Shown in pieces: positions 31,176 to 40,348 of a stretch of 64,000 nt of DNA; within the stretch, counting starts at the first letter, position 1, and each line of letters begins with the position of its first letter. Position numbers and translations under genes: made by a program. The stretch is from Sphingomonas sp. CBMAI 2297 (lineage in GTDB: Bacteria > Pseudomonadota > Alphaproteobacteria > Sphingomonadales > Sphingomonadaceae). The DNA lies in assembly GCF_029870595.1 (NCBI RefSeq), contig NZ_JAPDIR010000002.1, positions 248,001 to 312,000 on the forward strand, given 5' to 3'. Below the pieces are notes generated by a model that was given only the letters and a program-made list of their open reading frames with translations, searched no databases and was not told where the DNA came from.

Positions 31176-32924
31176 TCAGACCAGCGCCTTGGCTTCGTCG
31201 TCCATCTCGCCCGAGACTTCGGCCGATTGGAGCAGCATTTCGGTATGGGCGGCGCCCGACGGGATCATCGGGAAACAGTTGGCGAGCTTGGCCACCATGC
31301 AGTCCACCAGCACCGGCCCGTCATGCGCGAGCATCTCGGCGATGCCGGTGTCGAGCTGGTCGCGCGTCTCGATGCGGATGCCCTTCCAGCCATAGGCTTC
31401 GGCAAGCTTCACGAAATCGGGCAGCGCGTCGCTATAGCTCTCCGAATAGCGCGACTGATAGGTCAGCTGCTGCCACTGGCGGACCATGCCCATATATTCG
31501 TTGTTCAGGATGAAGATCTTGACCGGCAGGCGATATTGGGTCGCCGTCGCCAGCTCCTGGATGTTCATCTGGATCGAGGCTTCGCCGGCGATGTCGATCA
31601 CCAGCGCGTCCGGATTGCCCAGCTGGGCGCCGATCGCGGCCGGCAGGCCATAGCCCATCGTCCCCAGGCCGCCCGAGGTCAGCCATTTGTTGGGATCCTC
31701 GAAGTCGAAATGCTGGGCGGCCCACATCTGGTGCTGGCCGACTTCGGTGGTGATGATCGGCGCCTTGTCCCGGGTCGCTTCCCACAGCGCCTTGATGGCG
31801 CGCTGGGGCATGATGACCTGGGGATCGGCTTCCTGGAAATCCAGGCAACGGGTCTGGCGCCAGCCCTGGATGCGGTTCCACCATTCGGTCAGGTCCGGAC
31901 GGGGATGCTTGCGAAGCTGATACGCGTCGATCATCGCCTGGAGCGCCCGGCCGACGTCCGCCACGATGGGCAGGTCGACCCGGACGTTCTTGTTGATGCT
32001 CGACCGGTCGATATCGACATGGATCTTCGCGCTGTTCGGCGAAAAGGCATCCAGGCGGCCGGTGACGCGATCGTCGAAACGGGCACCCAGCGCGATGATC
32101 AGATCGGCCTTGTTCATCGCCATATTGGCTTCGTAGGTGCCGTGCATCCCCAGCATGCCCAGCCATTTTTCGTCCGAGGCGGGGAAGGCGCCGAGGCCCA
32201 TCAGCGTCGAGGTGACCGGCGCGCCGGTGATCTCCGCGAGTTGGCGCAGCAGGCGCGCGGCCTCGGGGCCGGAATTGATGACTCCGCCGCCGGTATAGAA
32301 GATCGGCCGCTCGGCCGCGGCCAGCATGTCGACCGCCTTCTCGATCGCCGCCGCATCGGGCTCGACCTGGGGGCGATAGGTCTTGTGCGAGATCGGGGCG
32401 TTCTCGCCGCGCCGCGCGGTCGCGACCTGGACGTCCTTGGGAATGTCGATCACCACCGGGCCCGGCCGGCCCGAAGTGGCGATGTAGAAGGCCTCGCGGA
32501 TCGTCGGCTCCAGCCGCGCGGGGTCCTTCACCAGATAATTATGCTTCGAGCAGTGGCGGGTGATGCCGACCGTGTCGGCCTCCTGGAAGGCATCGGTGCC
32601 GATCAGGCCGGTGGGGACCTGGCCGGTGATGACGACCATCGGGATCGAATCCATCAGCGCATCGGTGATGCCGGTGACCGCGTTGGTCGCGCCCGGGCCC
32701 GACGTGACGAGGACGACGCCCGGCTTGCCCGTGGCCCGGGCATAGCCCTCGGCCGCGTGCGTCGCCGCCTGCTCGTGGCGGACGAGAATATGCTTGATGC
32801 GATCCTGCTTGAAGATGGCATCGTAGATCGGGAGCACCGCGCCGCCGGGATAGCCGAACACGACTTCCACACCGAGATCGCACAGCGTCTCGATCAGGAT
32901 GTCTGCTCCACTCTTCTCGGTCAC
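31176..32924 (-). CDS. ilvB: Acetolactate synthase large (catalytic) subunit
   Basis: 582 aa from a GTG at 32924, chosen because GGAGG lies seven bases upstream; the longer GTG at 32957 lacks a ribosome site. ThDP enzyme: FGYPGGAVLPIYDAIF, the catalytic glutamate in RHEQAATHAAEGYAR, and the ThDP/Mg site IAGEASIQMNIQEL with NNEYMGMVRQWQQL. The motif has Glu where many homologues have Asp (GDAS/GDGS). Makes acetolactate or acetohydroxybutyrate, the first common step of branched-chain amino acid synthesis. First gene of the unit with ilvN, the secreted protein gene and ilvC. Confidence 0.96.
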   Translation of the reverse strand: MTEKSGADILIETLCDLGVEVVFGYPGGAVLPIYDAIFKQDRIKHILVRHEQAATHAAEGYARATGKPGVVLVTSGPGATNAVTGITDALMDSIPMVVITGQVPTGLIGTDAFQEADTVGITRHCSKHNYLVKDPARLEPTIREAFYIATSGRPGPVVIDIPKDVQVATARRGENAPISHKTYRPQVEPDAAAIEKAVDMLAAAERPIFYTGGGVINSGPEAARLLRQLAEITGAPVTSTLMGLGAFPASDEKWLGMLGMHGTYEANMAMNKADLIIALGARFDDRVTGRLDAFSPNSAKIHVDIDRSSINKNVRVDLPIVADVGRALQAMIDAYQLRKHPRPDLTEWWNRIQGWRQTRCLDFQEADPQVIMPQRAIKALWEATRDKAPIITTEVGQHQMWAAQHFDFEDPNKWLTSGGLGTMGYGLPAAIGAQLGNPDALVIDIAGEASIQMNIQELATATQYRLPVKIFILNNEYMGMVRQWQQLTYQSRYSESYSDALPDFVKLAEAYGWKGIRIETRDQLDTGIAEMLAHDGPVLVDCMVAKLANCFPMIPSGAAHTEMLLQSAEVSGEMDDEAKALV

Positions 32925-32969
32925 ATCGGCCTCCGTTGGTTGCAGTGCAAAACGCACCGCCGAAGGGCG

Positions 32970-32998
32970 CTGCTAGCTGCACGAAAACTACGCGTCAA
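32970..32998 (-). promoter_or_regulatory. Candidate promoter of the ilv operon
   Basis: On the minus strand TTGACG (32998-32993), 17 bases, then TAGCAG (32975-32970), placed 46 bases before the ilvB start in the 80-bp gap after miaA. The -35 is good, the -10 weak. No leader peptide fits in the remaining space. Confidence 0.4.
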
Positions 32999-33004
32999 GC
33001 CGCA

Positions 33005-33934
33005 TTATAGTAATTTTGTTTCGAATTGCTCAATGAGTCTGTTCGTTTGTGTCTCGTTCGTGCGCTCCCACTCGGGCGGAGGCTGGCGGCGGAACCAGGT
33101 ATATTGGCGCTTGGCATACTGGCGGGTGGCGAGCGAGCCGGCGAAATGCGCCTCGTCCATGTTGCTCTCGCCCGAGAGCGCCAGGCCGATCTCCCGCACC
33201 CCGATCGCGCGCAGCACCGGGGCGTCGTCCGGTATGTCGGTACGGGCGAGCAGCGCCTCGACCTCCTTCCGCGCCACCTGGACCATGTGGCGGAAGCGGC
33301 GATCGATCCGGTCGGCGAGCCAGGTCTTGTCGGGCAGCAGGATCAGCGCGGCGATGCGCACCTCGCCGCCGATGCCGCCGTGGCGCTCCGCCTGCCATGT
33401 GCCGAGCGACTTGCCGGTGGAGCGGACGACTTCGAGCGCGCGGGACACGCGGGCGGTGTCGGCGGGCTTGAGCCGGGCGGCGGTCTCGGGGTCGTGCCGG
33501 GACAGCTCGGCATGCGCGTCGGCGACTGCCATGGCGCGCACCGCGGCGCGGATTTCCGGATCGATCTCGGGCACCGGTGCGATGCCCTCGACCAGGGTGC
33601 GCAGATACATGCCGGTGCCGCCGACCAGGATGGGCAGGCGGCCCGCCGCATGCGCCTCGGCGATGGCGCAGCGCGCCTCGGCCGCCCAGCGCGCGGCGGA
33701 ATAGGCTTCGGCGCCGTCGACATGGCCGAACAGGCGGTGCGGGGCGCGCTTCTCCTCCTCGGCCGACGGGCGGGCGGTGAGCACGCGGAGGTCGGCATAG
33801 ACCTGCATCGAATCCGCGTTGATCACGACGCCGCCATGCTTTTCGGCCAGCGCGAGGGCGAGCGCGGACTTGCCGCTCGCGGTCGGCCCTGCGATGAGCG
33901 CCACCAAAGGCAGGTCAGGGGATCCGATGTTCAT
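33005..33934 (-). CDS. miaA: tRNA dimethylallyltransferase
   Basis: 309 aa. P-loop [18 protein letters not shown], then [38 protein letters not shown] and [17 protein letters not shown] are diagnostic for MiaA, which adds the isopentenyl group to A37 of tRNAs reading UNN codons. The ATG at 33934 overlaps the divergent serB start, leaving no separate promoter region; an internal GTG at 33904 (just before ALIAGPT) is the alternative start. Confidence 0.96.
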   Translation of the reverse strand: MNIGSPDLPLVALIAGPTASGKSALALALAEKHGGVVINADSMQVYADLRVLTARPSAEEEKRAPHRLFGHVDGAEAYSAARWAAEARCAIAEAHAAGRLPILVGGTGMYLRTLVEGIAPVPEIDPEIRAAVRAMAVADAHAELSRHDPETAARLKPADTARVSRALEVVRSTGKSLGTWQAERHGGIGGEVRIAALILLPDKTWLADRIDRRFRHMVQVARKEVEALLARTDIPDDAPVLRAIGVREIGLALSGESNMDEAHFAGSLATRQYAKRQYTWFRRQPPPEWERTNETQTNRLIEQFETKLL

Positions 33935-34805
33935 TGCGACGCTTATAGCAGAGGGTTTGACCGCGGGGCAGCTTTCCGAGGCGGGTGACCGGCTGGCGGC
34001 GGCGGGCTGTGCGCCGGGAGCGTCGTGCTGGATCGACGCGGGGCGAGCGGCCGATCTCGAATTCGCCCTGCATCCCGATGCCGCGCGCGCCGCGCTGGAA
34101 GGCGCGTTCCCGGCCTGCGACGTGGCGGTGCAGCCGGCCGCGGGGCGGGAGAAGAAGCTGCTCGTCGCCGACATGGATTCGACGATGATCACCGTGGAGT
34201 GCATCGACGAGCTTGCCGATTATGCCGGGATCAAGCCGCGGATCGCGGAAGTGACCGAGCGCGCGATGCGCGGCGAGCTGGATTTCGGCGCCGCGCTCGA
34301 CGCGCGAGTGGCGCTGCTGAAGGGGCTTTCCGAAAGCGCCATCGACCAGTGCCTGGCCGAGCGGGTGAAGCTGATGCCGGGCGCGAAGGCGCTGGTGCGG
34401 ACGATGCGGGCGCGGGGCGCGACCTGCGTGCTGGTATCGGGCGGGTTCACGCGCTTCGCCGAGCCGGTGGGCGCGGAGATCGGCTTCCACCGCGTCATCG
34501 CGAACCGGCTGGTGATCGCGGACGGCGCGCTGGACGGGACGGTCGAGCGGCCGATCGTCGACAGCAACACCAAGCTGGAGACGCTGCGCGCGGTGCGGGG
34601 CGAGCTGGGGCTGGCGATGGACGGAACGCTGGCGGTGGGCGACGGCGCCAACGACCTGGCGATGATCCGCGAGGCCGGGCTGGGCGTGGCCTATCACGCC
34701 AAGCCGATCGTCGCGGCGGCGGCGGGCGTGCGGATCGACCATGGCGACCTGACCGCGCTGCTCCATGCGCAGGGGATCGCGGCGAAGGATTGGGTGGAGG
34801 GCTGA
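33927..34805 (+). CDS. serB: Phosphoserine phosphatase
   Basis: 292 aa from ATG 33927 (AGGGGAT upstream). An N-terminal regulatory region of about 70 residues precedes the HAD core: nucleophile [30 protein letters not shown] cap helices, [19 protein letters not shown] (motif II) and [20 protein letters not shown] (motif IV). Last step of serine synthesis. Divergent from miaA with start codons sharing an 8-nt overlap. Confidence 0.96.
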   Translation: MFIATLIAEGLTAGQLSEAGDRLAAAGCAPGASCWIDAGRAADLEFALHPDAARAALEGAFPACDVAVQPAAGREKKLLVADMDSTMITVECIDELADYAGIKPRIAEVTERAMRGELDFGAALDARVALLKGLSESAIDQCLAERVKLMPGAKALVRTMRARGATCVLVSGGFTRFAEPVGAEIGFHRVIANRLVIADGALDGTVERPIVDSNTKLETLRAVRGELGLAMDGTLAVGDGANDLAMIREAGLGVAYHAKPIVAAAAGVRIDHGDLTALLHAQGIAAKDWVEG

Positions 34806-34806
34806 G

Positions 34807-34832
34807 GCTCCTGCGCGCGAACGCGCAGGAGC
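34807..34832. terminator. Stem between convergent serB and tailspike-like gene
   Basis: GCTCCTGCGCG (34807-34817), loop CGAA, CGCGCAGGAGC (34822-34832): a perfect 11-bp stem in the 36-bp gap between two converging stops. No T-run on either side. Confidence 0.6.
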
Positions 34833-34841
34833 GGAGCGGAA

Positions 34842-36272
34842 TCAGCTATTCCTGGCCGATACGTACAGGAACTGCGGATCCGCCTGCGCCAGCGGACCAC
34901 CGGCATCGATATAGGTGTAGAAGCGGGCATTCGCTGCGGTCTGGCTGCCGAGCGTGATCGAGCCCGGATGGCCGGACGCGTCGGTGTTGAGCGACGCCGC
35001 CAGCGCATAGTCGTTGCTTCGGAAGGGCTTGTCCCAGTTGACCAGATAGTCGCCCACGCCGACGCGGACCACCGAGGCACCCTGGCCGCCATCGATCACC
35101 ATTTGGGTGCCGTCCCAATGGAACTTCACCCAGGGTTCGGCATGCGCCCCGTCATAGAGCGTGAAGGCCGGGCCGAACGAAGCCTTGGACGTTTCCACCG
35201 GCGGGGTGGCTGGATCGTTGTCATGGTCGGTGAACTGCGGCTCGGCTTCGTATCCGGTCACGATGTTCCTCCGCCCATTGTCCACCATTTGTGCGGCGAG
35301 CGACGAATAGGCGAAATAGGGAAGCGCGATCCGGTTGTTCTGCGAGCTGTTGCCGAGATAGAGGAAATAGTCGAGCTGGGGCACGCCACCCGTCCGGTCC
35401 TGACCCTCGATATAGCCGTCGGCCATGTGATTGTTATACCCCTCGACCCGGAGCAGGAAGCTGGGGTTGGCGTTGCCGGTCTGCTTGACCACGGCCTGCA
35501 GGGTGTTGCCGCGCCATGCATTGCCTGTGGCATAGGGGCTTTCCTGGACAAGGATGTGGTGCCCGGCCTGAAGGTCGCAAGTATCGATCGTGGTCGCATG
35601 CGCCGCGGAGAGCGGGCAGAGATCGCCGTCGTCCTGGGTGATCAGCTTGTACGCCCCCCAGACCGCGCAGTTGCGGATCGTGTTCACTTCTCCGCCGGCA
35701 TAGGGCTTCAGCTTGTCCGGCCCGGGCAGCGTGACGCCGCTGCTGATGTTGCCGATCACGATGCCATAGCCCTGGACGTCATATTTGTAGTCGGGCGTCT
35801 TGAGTTTGCTCAAAATGCCGTTTTCGGGCGCGAGATTGCCGACATGCACGCGCTCGACGATCGAGCGGGTGATGTTGCGCAGATCGATGCCGATCTGGAT
35901 TTCGGTGGTGGTGATGCTGCCGGCTGGATGCGTCAGGACCACGCCGAAGTCGCGGAGCACCACGTCGGTGACATAGTCGTTCGTGGCGTTCGGACTGAAG
36001 GCGCGGCGGAGGATCGATCCGCCGCCATAGGCAGCGAGTTGCGCGATGGAGCCGCCGCCGTGCAACGCGTGCAGGATAGTGGCGCCGCGCCCTTCGCCGA
36101 CGATCTGGCTGCCCGTCCGCAGCACCAGGCCGACCGACGGATCGATCCGGTAGACGCCGGCAGGAATGAAGATCCGGCAGTGGTCGTTCAGTGCTGCCTG
36201 GATCGCGGCGGTGTCGTCGGTCGCCCCGTCGCCGGTGGCGGAATAGGGGGCGTCCTTCACATTGACTGTCAT
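34842..36272 (-). CDS. Right-handed beta-helix protein, pectate-lyase/tailspike-like
   Basis: 476 aa from ATG 36272 (ribosome site GAGGA). The N-terminus VKDAPYSATGDGATDDTAAI followed by QAALND is the standard entry of the pectate-lyase-3/GH28-like superfamily, used by tailspikes and depolymerases; GVYRIDPSVGLVLRTGSQIV and the repeated short beta-helix rungs follow. The last 90 residues (FHWDGTQMVIDGG, GDYLVNWDKPFRSNDYALAA) resemble phage tail-fibre end modules. There is no signal peptide, which fits a phage- or tailocin-derived protein better than a secreted lyase. No other phage genes are adjacent. Polysaccharide cleavage is inferred. Confidence 0.75.
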   Translation of the reverse strand: MTVNVKDAPYSATGDGATDDTAAIQAALNDHCRIFIPAGVYRIDPSVGLVLRTGSQIVGEGRGATILHALHGGGSIAQLAAYGGGSILRRAFSPNATNDYVTDVVLRDFGVVLTHPAGSITTTEIQIGIDLRNITRSIVERVHVGNLAPENGILSKLKTPDYKYDVQGYGIVIGNISSGVTLPGPDKLKPYAGGEVNTIRNCAVWGAYKLITQDDGDLCPLSAAHATTIDTCDLQAGHHILVQESPYATGNAWRGNTLQAVVKQTGNANPSFLLRVEGYNNHMADGYIEGQDRTGGVPQLDYFLYLGNSSQNNRIALPYFAYSSLAAQMVDNGRRNIVTGYEAEPQFTDHDNDPATPPVETSKASFGPAFTLYDGAHAEPWVKFHWDGTQMVIDGGQGASVVRVGVGDYLVNWDKPFRSNDYALAASLNTDASGHPGSITLGSQTAANARFYTYIDAGGPLAQADPQFLYVSARNS

Positions 36273-36359
36273 GATTATCGTCCTCGCTTGTCGACAGGCC
36301 CGAATTGCCTTTCGAACAAAACAAGAACATTTCATTCTCCAACATTGCAAGCGTGCCGG

Positions 36360-37058
36360 CTAAACCCCCAGCCAGCGAAAGGCGCGGGCGACGACCGCGC
36401 GGGCATCCTGCTCGGCAGGCGCCCCATGCGCGATCACGAGCTTCTCCGCCGGCCAGTCGAGGACGCGGCGCATCGCGGCCCGGGCGGCGGGGCGGTCGGA
36501 AAAGGCATAGCGGAACTTGCGGGGGACCCGGGGTTCGGGCGCGGTCATCCCGTCGAGCCGGGCGACGATGGCGCGCCATCCGGCGAACCATCCGCGCGGG
36601 AAATGCTGGATCAGGTCGGTGAACAGCAGCGTGCGGCTCGCCCGGTGGAAGAAAGCCAGCTCGGTCGTTATCCGATTGCCTGGGATCGCGATCTGGTCGA
36701 CTTCGCCGTCCCAGGCGAAGCCGGGCCCGTCCGCCAGATCGCGGGCGAAGCGCAGATCGGGGTGTCGCGCGGCGAGGCAGGGCGGGGCGTGGAGCGCGGC
36801 GTGCGGGAACGCGCCCTGCCATTCGCCCAGGAAGCGATCGTGCAGGCCGTTGGGCGCGATGAGGTGCCGCACCTCGCCGAGCGCCGTGATCGCGCCGTGC
36901 AGCGCGTCGGACAGCGCGATCGGCGACCAGAGGAAGAGCGTGCCGTCGCGCAGCCGCATCACTGCCATCCGTGTGGGGTAGCGAAAGCCCGCGACCGCCA
37001 CGACCGGGCCGTCCGCCAGCCAGATCTCCGGGCCGAAGCGATGTAGCGTGCCTTCCAT
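36360..37058 (-). CDS. DUF4336 (metallo-hydrolase-fold) protein
   Basis: 232 aa. The DUF4336 pattern is clear: EIWLADGPVVAVAGFRYPTR at the start, HLIAPNGLHDRFLGEWQGAF, ELAFFHRASRTLLFTDLIQH and the C-terminal AEKLVIAHGAPAEQDA. The family is thought to have a degenerate metallo-beta-lactamase fold (HLI.PN..H and TDL..H positions). Function unknown. Monocistronic, 20 bp downstream of the OmpV-like gene on the same strand. Confidence 0.85.
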   Translation of the reverse strand: MEGTLHRFGPEIWLADGPVVAVAGFRYPTRMAVMRLRDGTLFLWSPIALSDALHGAITALGEVRHLIAPNGLHDRFLGEWQGAFPHAALHAPPCLAARHPDLRFARDLADGPGFAWDGEVDQIAIPGNRITTELAFFHRASRTLLFTDLIQHFPRGWFAGWRAIVARLDGMTAPEPRVPRKFRYAFSDRPAARAAMRRVLDWPAEKLVIAHGAPAEQDARAVVARAFRWLGV

Positions 37059-37078
37059 CGCCGCGGACTCCCTGCCGG

Positions 37079-37873
37079 TCAGCGCACGCCCTTGCCGAAG
37101 GTGAAGCTGAGGCCCAGCCCGCCGGAGAACTGGTTGCGGCTGCCGATCGGCCCGCGCGAAAGCGGCGAATCGGCGCCGTCGCCCACCAGCCGATCATAGC
37201 GGGTATAGCCGTACAGGCCCCAGCGGCGGGAGAATTGCCAGGTCGCGGTGCTGCTCACGCCCAGCGCATGGACCGCGCCGCCATCGGCCCGGTAGACCGG
37301 CAGGCCGGTGCGGGCGGCGACGGCGGGCGTGACTTCGAAATAGGCGCGGCGATATTTCGCGTCCGACAGCGTGATGCGCGGACCGATCGAGACCAGCCAT
37401 TTGTCGCCGTCACGGGTAACATAGTCGAGCCCGACGCCGCCGATCACGCCGCCATGGCCGTTGATGCCCTTGCGCAGCTCGGCATGGAGGCGCAGCGGCT
37501 TGGCGAGCCAATATTGCGCATAGCCGCCCAGCTCGATCGTGGTGCTGACCTCGTCGATCGGGGCGCCGGCCTCACTCCGGCGGCGGGAACCCTGGAAGTT
37601 CGCGGCGGGGCCGAACTCGAACCCGCCCTTGTCGAGCAGCGCGAAGCCGAAGCTGTCGTCCGCCGCGACGAAGGGAAAGGGCGCATCGCCGCGCGCCGTG
37701 GCGACATCGAGCATCGGCGTGAGCTGCAGCTTGTCCGCGCCGGGATAATTGGGCGAGAGCTGCGGGCCGAGCGAGACGCGGTAGCGGCGCGGCGGCTTGG
37801 GTTCTTCATCCTGTGCGTGCGCGGGCAGGGCAATGGCGAGCAGCGGCGCGAGCGCGAGGAAACGGATCATCAT
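37079..37873 (-). CDS. MipA/OmpV-family outer-membrane protein
   Basis: 264 aa with signal peptide (FLALAPLLAIALPAHA-QDE). YRVSLGPQLSPNYPGADKLQ, YAQYWLAKPLRLHAELRKGI and GGVIGGVGLDYVTRDGDKWL, with alternating beta-strand pattern and C-terminal FSGGLGLSFTFGKGVR, mark the MipA/OmpV barrel family. E. coli MipA is a scaffold between murein synthase and hydrolase; other members act as porin-like proteins. It may be expressed with the DUF4336 gene downstream. Confidence 0.88.
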   Translation of the reverse strand: MMIRFLALAPLLAIALPAHAQDEEPKPPRRYRVSLGPQLSPNYPGADKLQLTPMLDVATARGDAPFPFVAADDSFGFALLDKGGFEFGPAANFQGSRRRSEAGAPIDEVSTTIELGGYAQYWLAKPLRLHAELRKGINGHGGVIGGVGLDYVTRDGDKWLVSIGPRITLSDAKYRRAYFEVTPAVAARTGLPVYRADGGAVHALGVSSTATWQFSRRWGLYGYTRYDRLVGDGADSPLSRGPIGSRNQFSGGLGLSFTFGKGVR

Positions 37874-37917
37874 GCTCGAACGCCCCTACACGCATCCCTG
37901 TTGCAGGTGCGATATGA

Positions 37918-38868
37918 TTATTGGCCGACCGGCACGCAAGGGCTCACGCCGCGGCAGGCGCCGGCGGCCTCGCCCCGGCTGGCATAGGGGCCGACCAGCA
38001 CCTTGGTGAGATTGCCCGCCTTGACATAGGCGACCTGCCGGCCCGGGAAGCGGGCGCCGACCTGGCCCCAGAGCTTGCGGGCATTGGCGGGATCGCCGAA
38101 CGCGCCGAGCTGAAGGCGCCAGCCGCCGTCGCGGATGGGCGCGGCGGCGGGCGCCGGCGGGTTCGCGGCGACCTTGACCGGGGCGGGCGGCGGGTTGGCG
38201 CCGGTGCGCGGCGGGGTGCGGACGGGCGTGGAGCGCGGCGGCGGCGTGGCGGCGGTTTCGACCGGGGGCGGTGCCGCGCCGGGCAGGGGGGCGCGGCTCG
38301 CCTCTTCCTCATATTTGCGGGCCAGGGTGAGGCCCGCCTGGCGATCCTGCACCGTCATGTACTTGTCCATCTGCGCGATAGCGCTCGAGGCCTCGGCCAG
38401 GCCCGATTGCGAGGCGCGGGTGACCAGCCCATAGGCGCGCACCCAGTCCTTCTGGACCACGTCGCCGTTGAAATACATCGTGCCGAGCACGTATTGCGCG
38501 CGCGGATCGCCGCGCCCGGCGGCCCGCTGGAGCCAGGGCGCCGCCTTGTCGCGCTTGCCATTGGCGAAGAGGGCGAGCGCGTAGCTCGCCTCGGCCTGCT
38601 CATGGCCCTGCGCGGCGGCCTTGGCGTACCAGAGCTCGGCCTGGTTCAGATCGGCGGCAACGCCGCGGCCGAGCTTATAGGCCTGGCCGAGGTTGAACTG
38701 CGCATCGGCATCGCCCTTCATCGCCGGGCTGCGCCAGCGATCGACCGCGCCCTTATAGTCGCCGCGCTCCCAGGCCTCGACCCCGGCCTTGACCGGATTC
38801 TCCTGCGCGAACGCAAGCGGGGCGGCGAGGGCCATCCCGGCAACAGCGATCAACCCGAGAAGCTTCAT
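37918..38868 (-). CDS. Sel1-repeat protein with SPOR domain
   Basis: 316 aa from ATG 38868. Signal peptide (MKLLGLIAVAGMALAAPLAF), then Sel1/TPR-like repeats (GDADAQFNLGQAYKLGRGVA, QAELWYAKAAAQGHEQAEAS, RGDPRAQYVLGTMYFNGDVV), a Pro-rich linker, and a C-terminal SPOR domain (GGWRLQLGAFGDPANARKLW ... TKVLVGPYASRGEA) that binds denuded septal peptidoglycan. Likely periplasmic and division-associated. It is divergent from an orphan parA cluster whose third gene is another TPR/SPOR protein. Confidence 0.9.
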   Translation of the reverse strand: MKLLGLIAVAGMALAAPLAFAQENPVKAGVEAWERGDYKGAVDRWRSPAMKGDADAQFNLGQAYKLGRGVAADLNQAELWYAKAAAQGHEQAEASYALALFANGKRDKAAPWLQRAAGRGDPRAQYVLGTMYFNGDVVQKDWVRAYGLVTRASQSGLAEASSAIAQMDKYMTVQDRQAGLTLARKYEEEASRAPLPGAAPPPVETAATPPPRSTPVRTPPRTGANPPPAPVKVAANPPAPAAAPIRDGGWRLQLGAFGDPANARKLWGQVGARFPGRQVAYVKAGNLTKVLVGPYASRGEAAGACRGVSPCVPVGQ

Positions 38869-39045
38869 GCGACCTTCGACTCCCGCCCCGGCAAGATTGG
38901 ATAAATGCCAGTTAACCATCGTTTGTGAAAGAAATCCTTACCCGGTCTCACGTACGGGGAATCCCGGGGCGGAACGCCGTTAACGCATTCTTAGACGCCG
39001 CCATGGCATCCCCACCCTCGGGTAACTGGTATTTCGAGGGGGTTC

Positions 39046-39759
39046 ATGCGCGTTCTCGCGATGGCATCGCAGAAGGGCGGATCCGGCAAGACGACCTTGT
39101 CGGGCCATCTCGCCGTGCAGGCGGAGCGGGCCGGGTGCGGCCCGGTCGTGCTGATCGACATCGATCCGCAGGGCTCGCTTGCCGATTGGTGGAACGAGCG
39201 CGAGACCGATCTGCCGGCCTTCGCGCAGACCACGGTCGCGCGGCTGGCCTCCGATCTCGAGATCCTGCGCCAGCAGGGCTTCAAGCTCGCGGTGATCGAC
39301 ACGCCGCCGGCCATAACCATGGCGATCCAGAGCGTGATCGCGGTGGCCGAGCTGATCGTGATCCCGACGCGTCCGTCGCCGCACGACCTGCGCGCCGTGG
39401 GCGCCACGGTCGATCTGTGCGATCGGGCGGGCAAGCCGCTGATCTTCGTCGTCAACGCCGCGACGCCCAAGGCCCGGATCACCAGCGAGGCCGCGGTGGC
39501 GCTGTCGCAGCACGGCACCGTCGCGCCGATCACGCTGCATCACCGCACCGATTTCGCCGCCTCGATGATCGACGGCCGCACCGTGATGGAAGTCGATCCG
39601 AACGGCCGCTCGGCCGGCGAGGTCGCGGCGCTGTGGACCTATATCAACGACCGGCTGGAGAAGAACTTCCGCCGCACCGTGTTCGCGGCGCCGGCCGCGG
39701 TCAATCAATTCGGCGCGCCGCGCCCGGCTGGCGGCTTCGGCCGCAGGGTGGTGAGCTGA
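39046..39759 (+). CDS. ParA/MinD-family ATPase (orphan)
   Basis: 237 aa. Deviant Walker A KGGSGKTT at residues 10-17, DIDPQGSLADWW (motif A'), VIDTPPAITMAIQ (Walker B) and VIPTRPSPHDLRA. It lacks the N-terminal HTH of plasmid ParA, so it resembles the small ParA/MipZ type that positions cargo on the nucleoid or membrane. It overlaps the next gene by one base (TGATG); that gene has an RHH-like C-terminus, giving a compact ParA plus RHH pair like small plasmid partition systems. Confidence 0.92.
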   Translation: MRVLAMASQKGGSGKTTLSGHLAVQAERAGCGPVVLIDIDPQGSLADWWNERETDLPAFAQTTVARLASDLEILRQQGFKLAVIDTPPAITMAIQSVIAVAELIVIPTRPSPHDLRAVGATVDLCDRAGKPLIFVVNAATPKARITSEAAVALSQHGTVAPITLHHRTDFAASMIDGRTVMEVDPNGRSAGEVAALWTYINDRLEKNFRRTVFAAPAAVNQFGAPRPAGGFGRRVVS

Positions 39760-40340
39760 TGTTCGGCACCCCCAAACCCACCGCCTCGCTCTCCTCGAGC
39801 CTGCTCGCCCGCAAGGGCCAGGCACGCCCGGCGATGCGTCCGCAGGGCTTTGTCGGCCTCAATCCGGCGACTGCCCAGGAAGATCTCGGCTGGAACGACA
39901 TGGGCGATGAACATGCCCATGCGCACCACCCCCAGGCCCAGCAGTTCGTGCCCGAGCCCGTGCCGGTACCCGCGCCCAAGCCGCAGGTGCTGCGCCAGAT
40001 CGAGCAGCTCGACGAGCGGTTCAGCGCCCCCGAGCCGGTCGCCGCCCCCCCAGCGCCGGCTCCCATGGCCGTGACCGCGCCGCCGGCCGCTCCGGTCGCG
40101 CCGCGTCCGGCCCTGGCCCCGGCCGCCGCCGAACGGCTGGCCCGCGAAGTGGCAAGGAAATCCAAGGCGGCGTTCACGCTCCGTCTCGACAATGACCGGC
40201 ATCTGCGCCTGCGCCTCGCATCGGCGGTCACCAATCGTTCGGCGCAACAGCTCGTGACCGAGGCGCTCGACGCCTTTCTCGAATCGCTGACCGAGGTCGA
40301 GACGCTCGCGCGTCAGGTCGGCCCGGCCGGGAACCGTTGA
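39759..40340 (+). CDS. ParA-partner protein with C-terminal ribbon-helix-helix
   Basis: 193 aa. The N-terminal 130 residues are Pro/Ala-rich and disordered (PEPVPVPAPKPQVLRQIEQL, PAPAPMAVTAPPAAPVAPRP). The C-terminus (SKAAFTLRLDNDRHLRLRLA, then SAVTNRSAQQLVTEALDAFL) fits a ribbon-helix-helix DNA-binding fold, a strand followed by two helices. Coupled to the parA stop, so it is probably the DNA-binding or adaptor partner of that ATPase. No known name; function inferred from context. Confidence 0.75.
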   Translation: MFGTPKPTASLSSSLLARKGQARPAMRPQGFVGLNPATAQEDLGWNDMGDEHAHAHHPQAQQFVPEPVPVPAPKPQVLRQIEQLDERFSAPEPVAAPPAPAPMAVTAPPAAPVAPRPALAPAAAERLAREVARKSKAAFTLRLDNDRHLRLRLASAVTNRSAQQLVTEALDAFLESLTEVETLARQVGPAGNR

Positions 40341-40348
40341 AGGAACGG

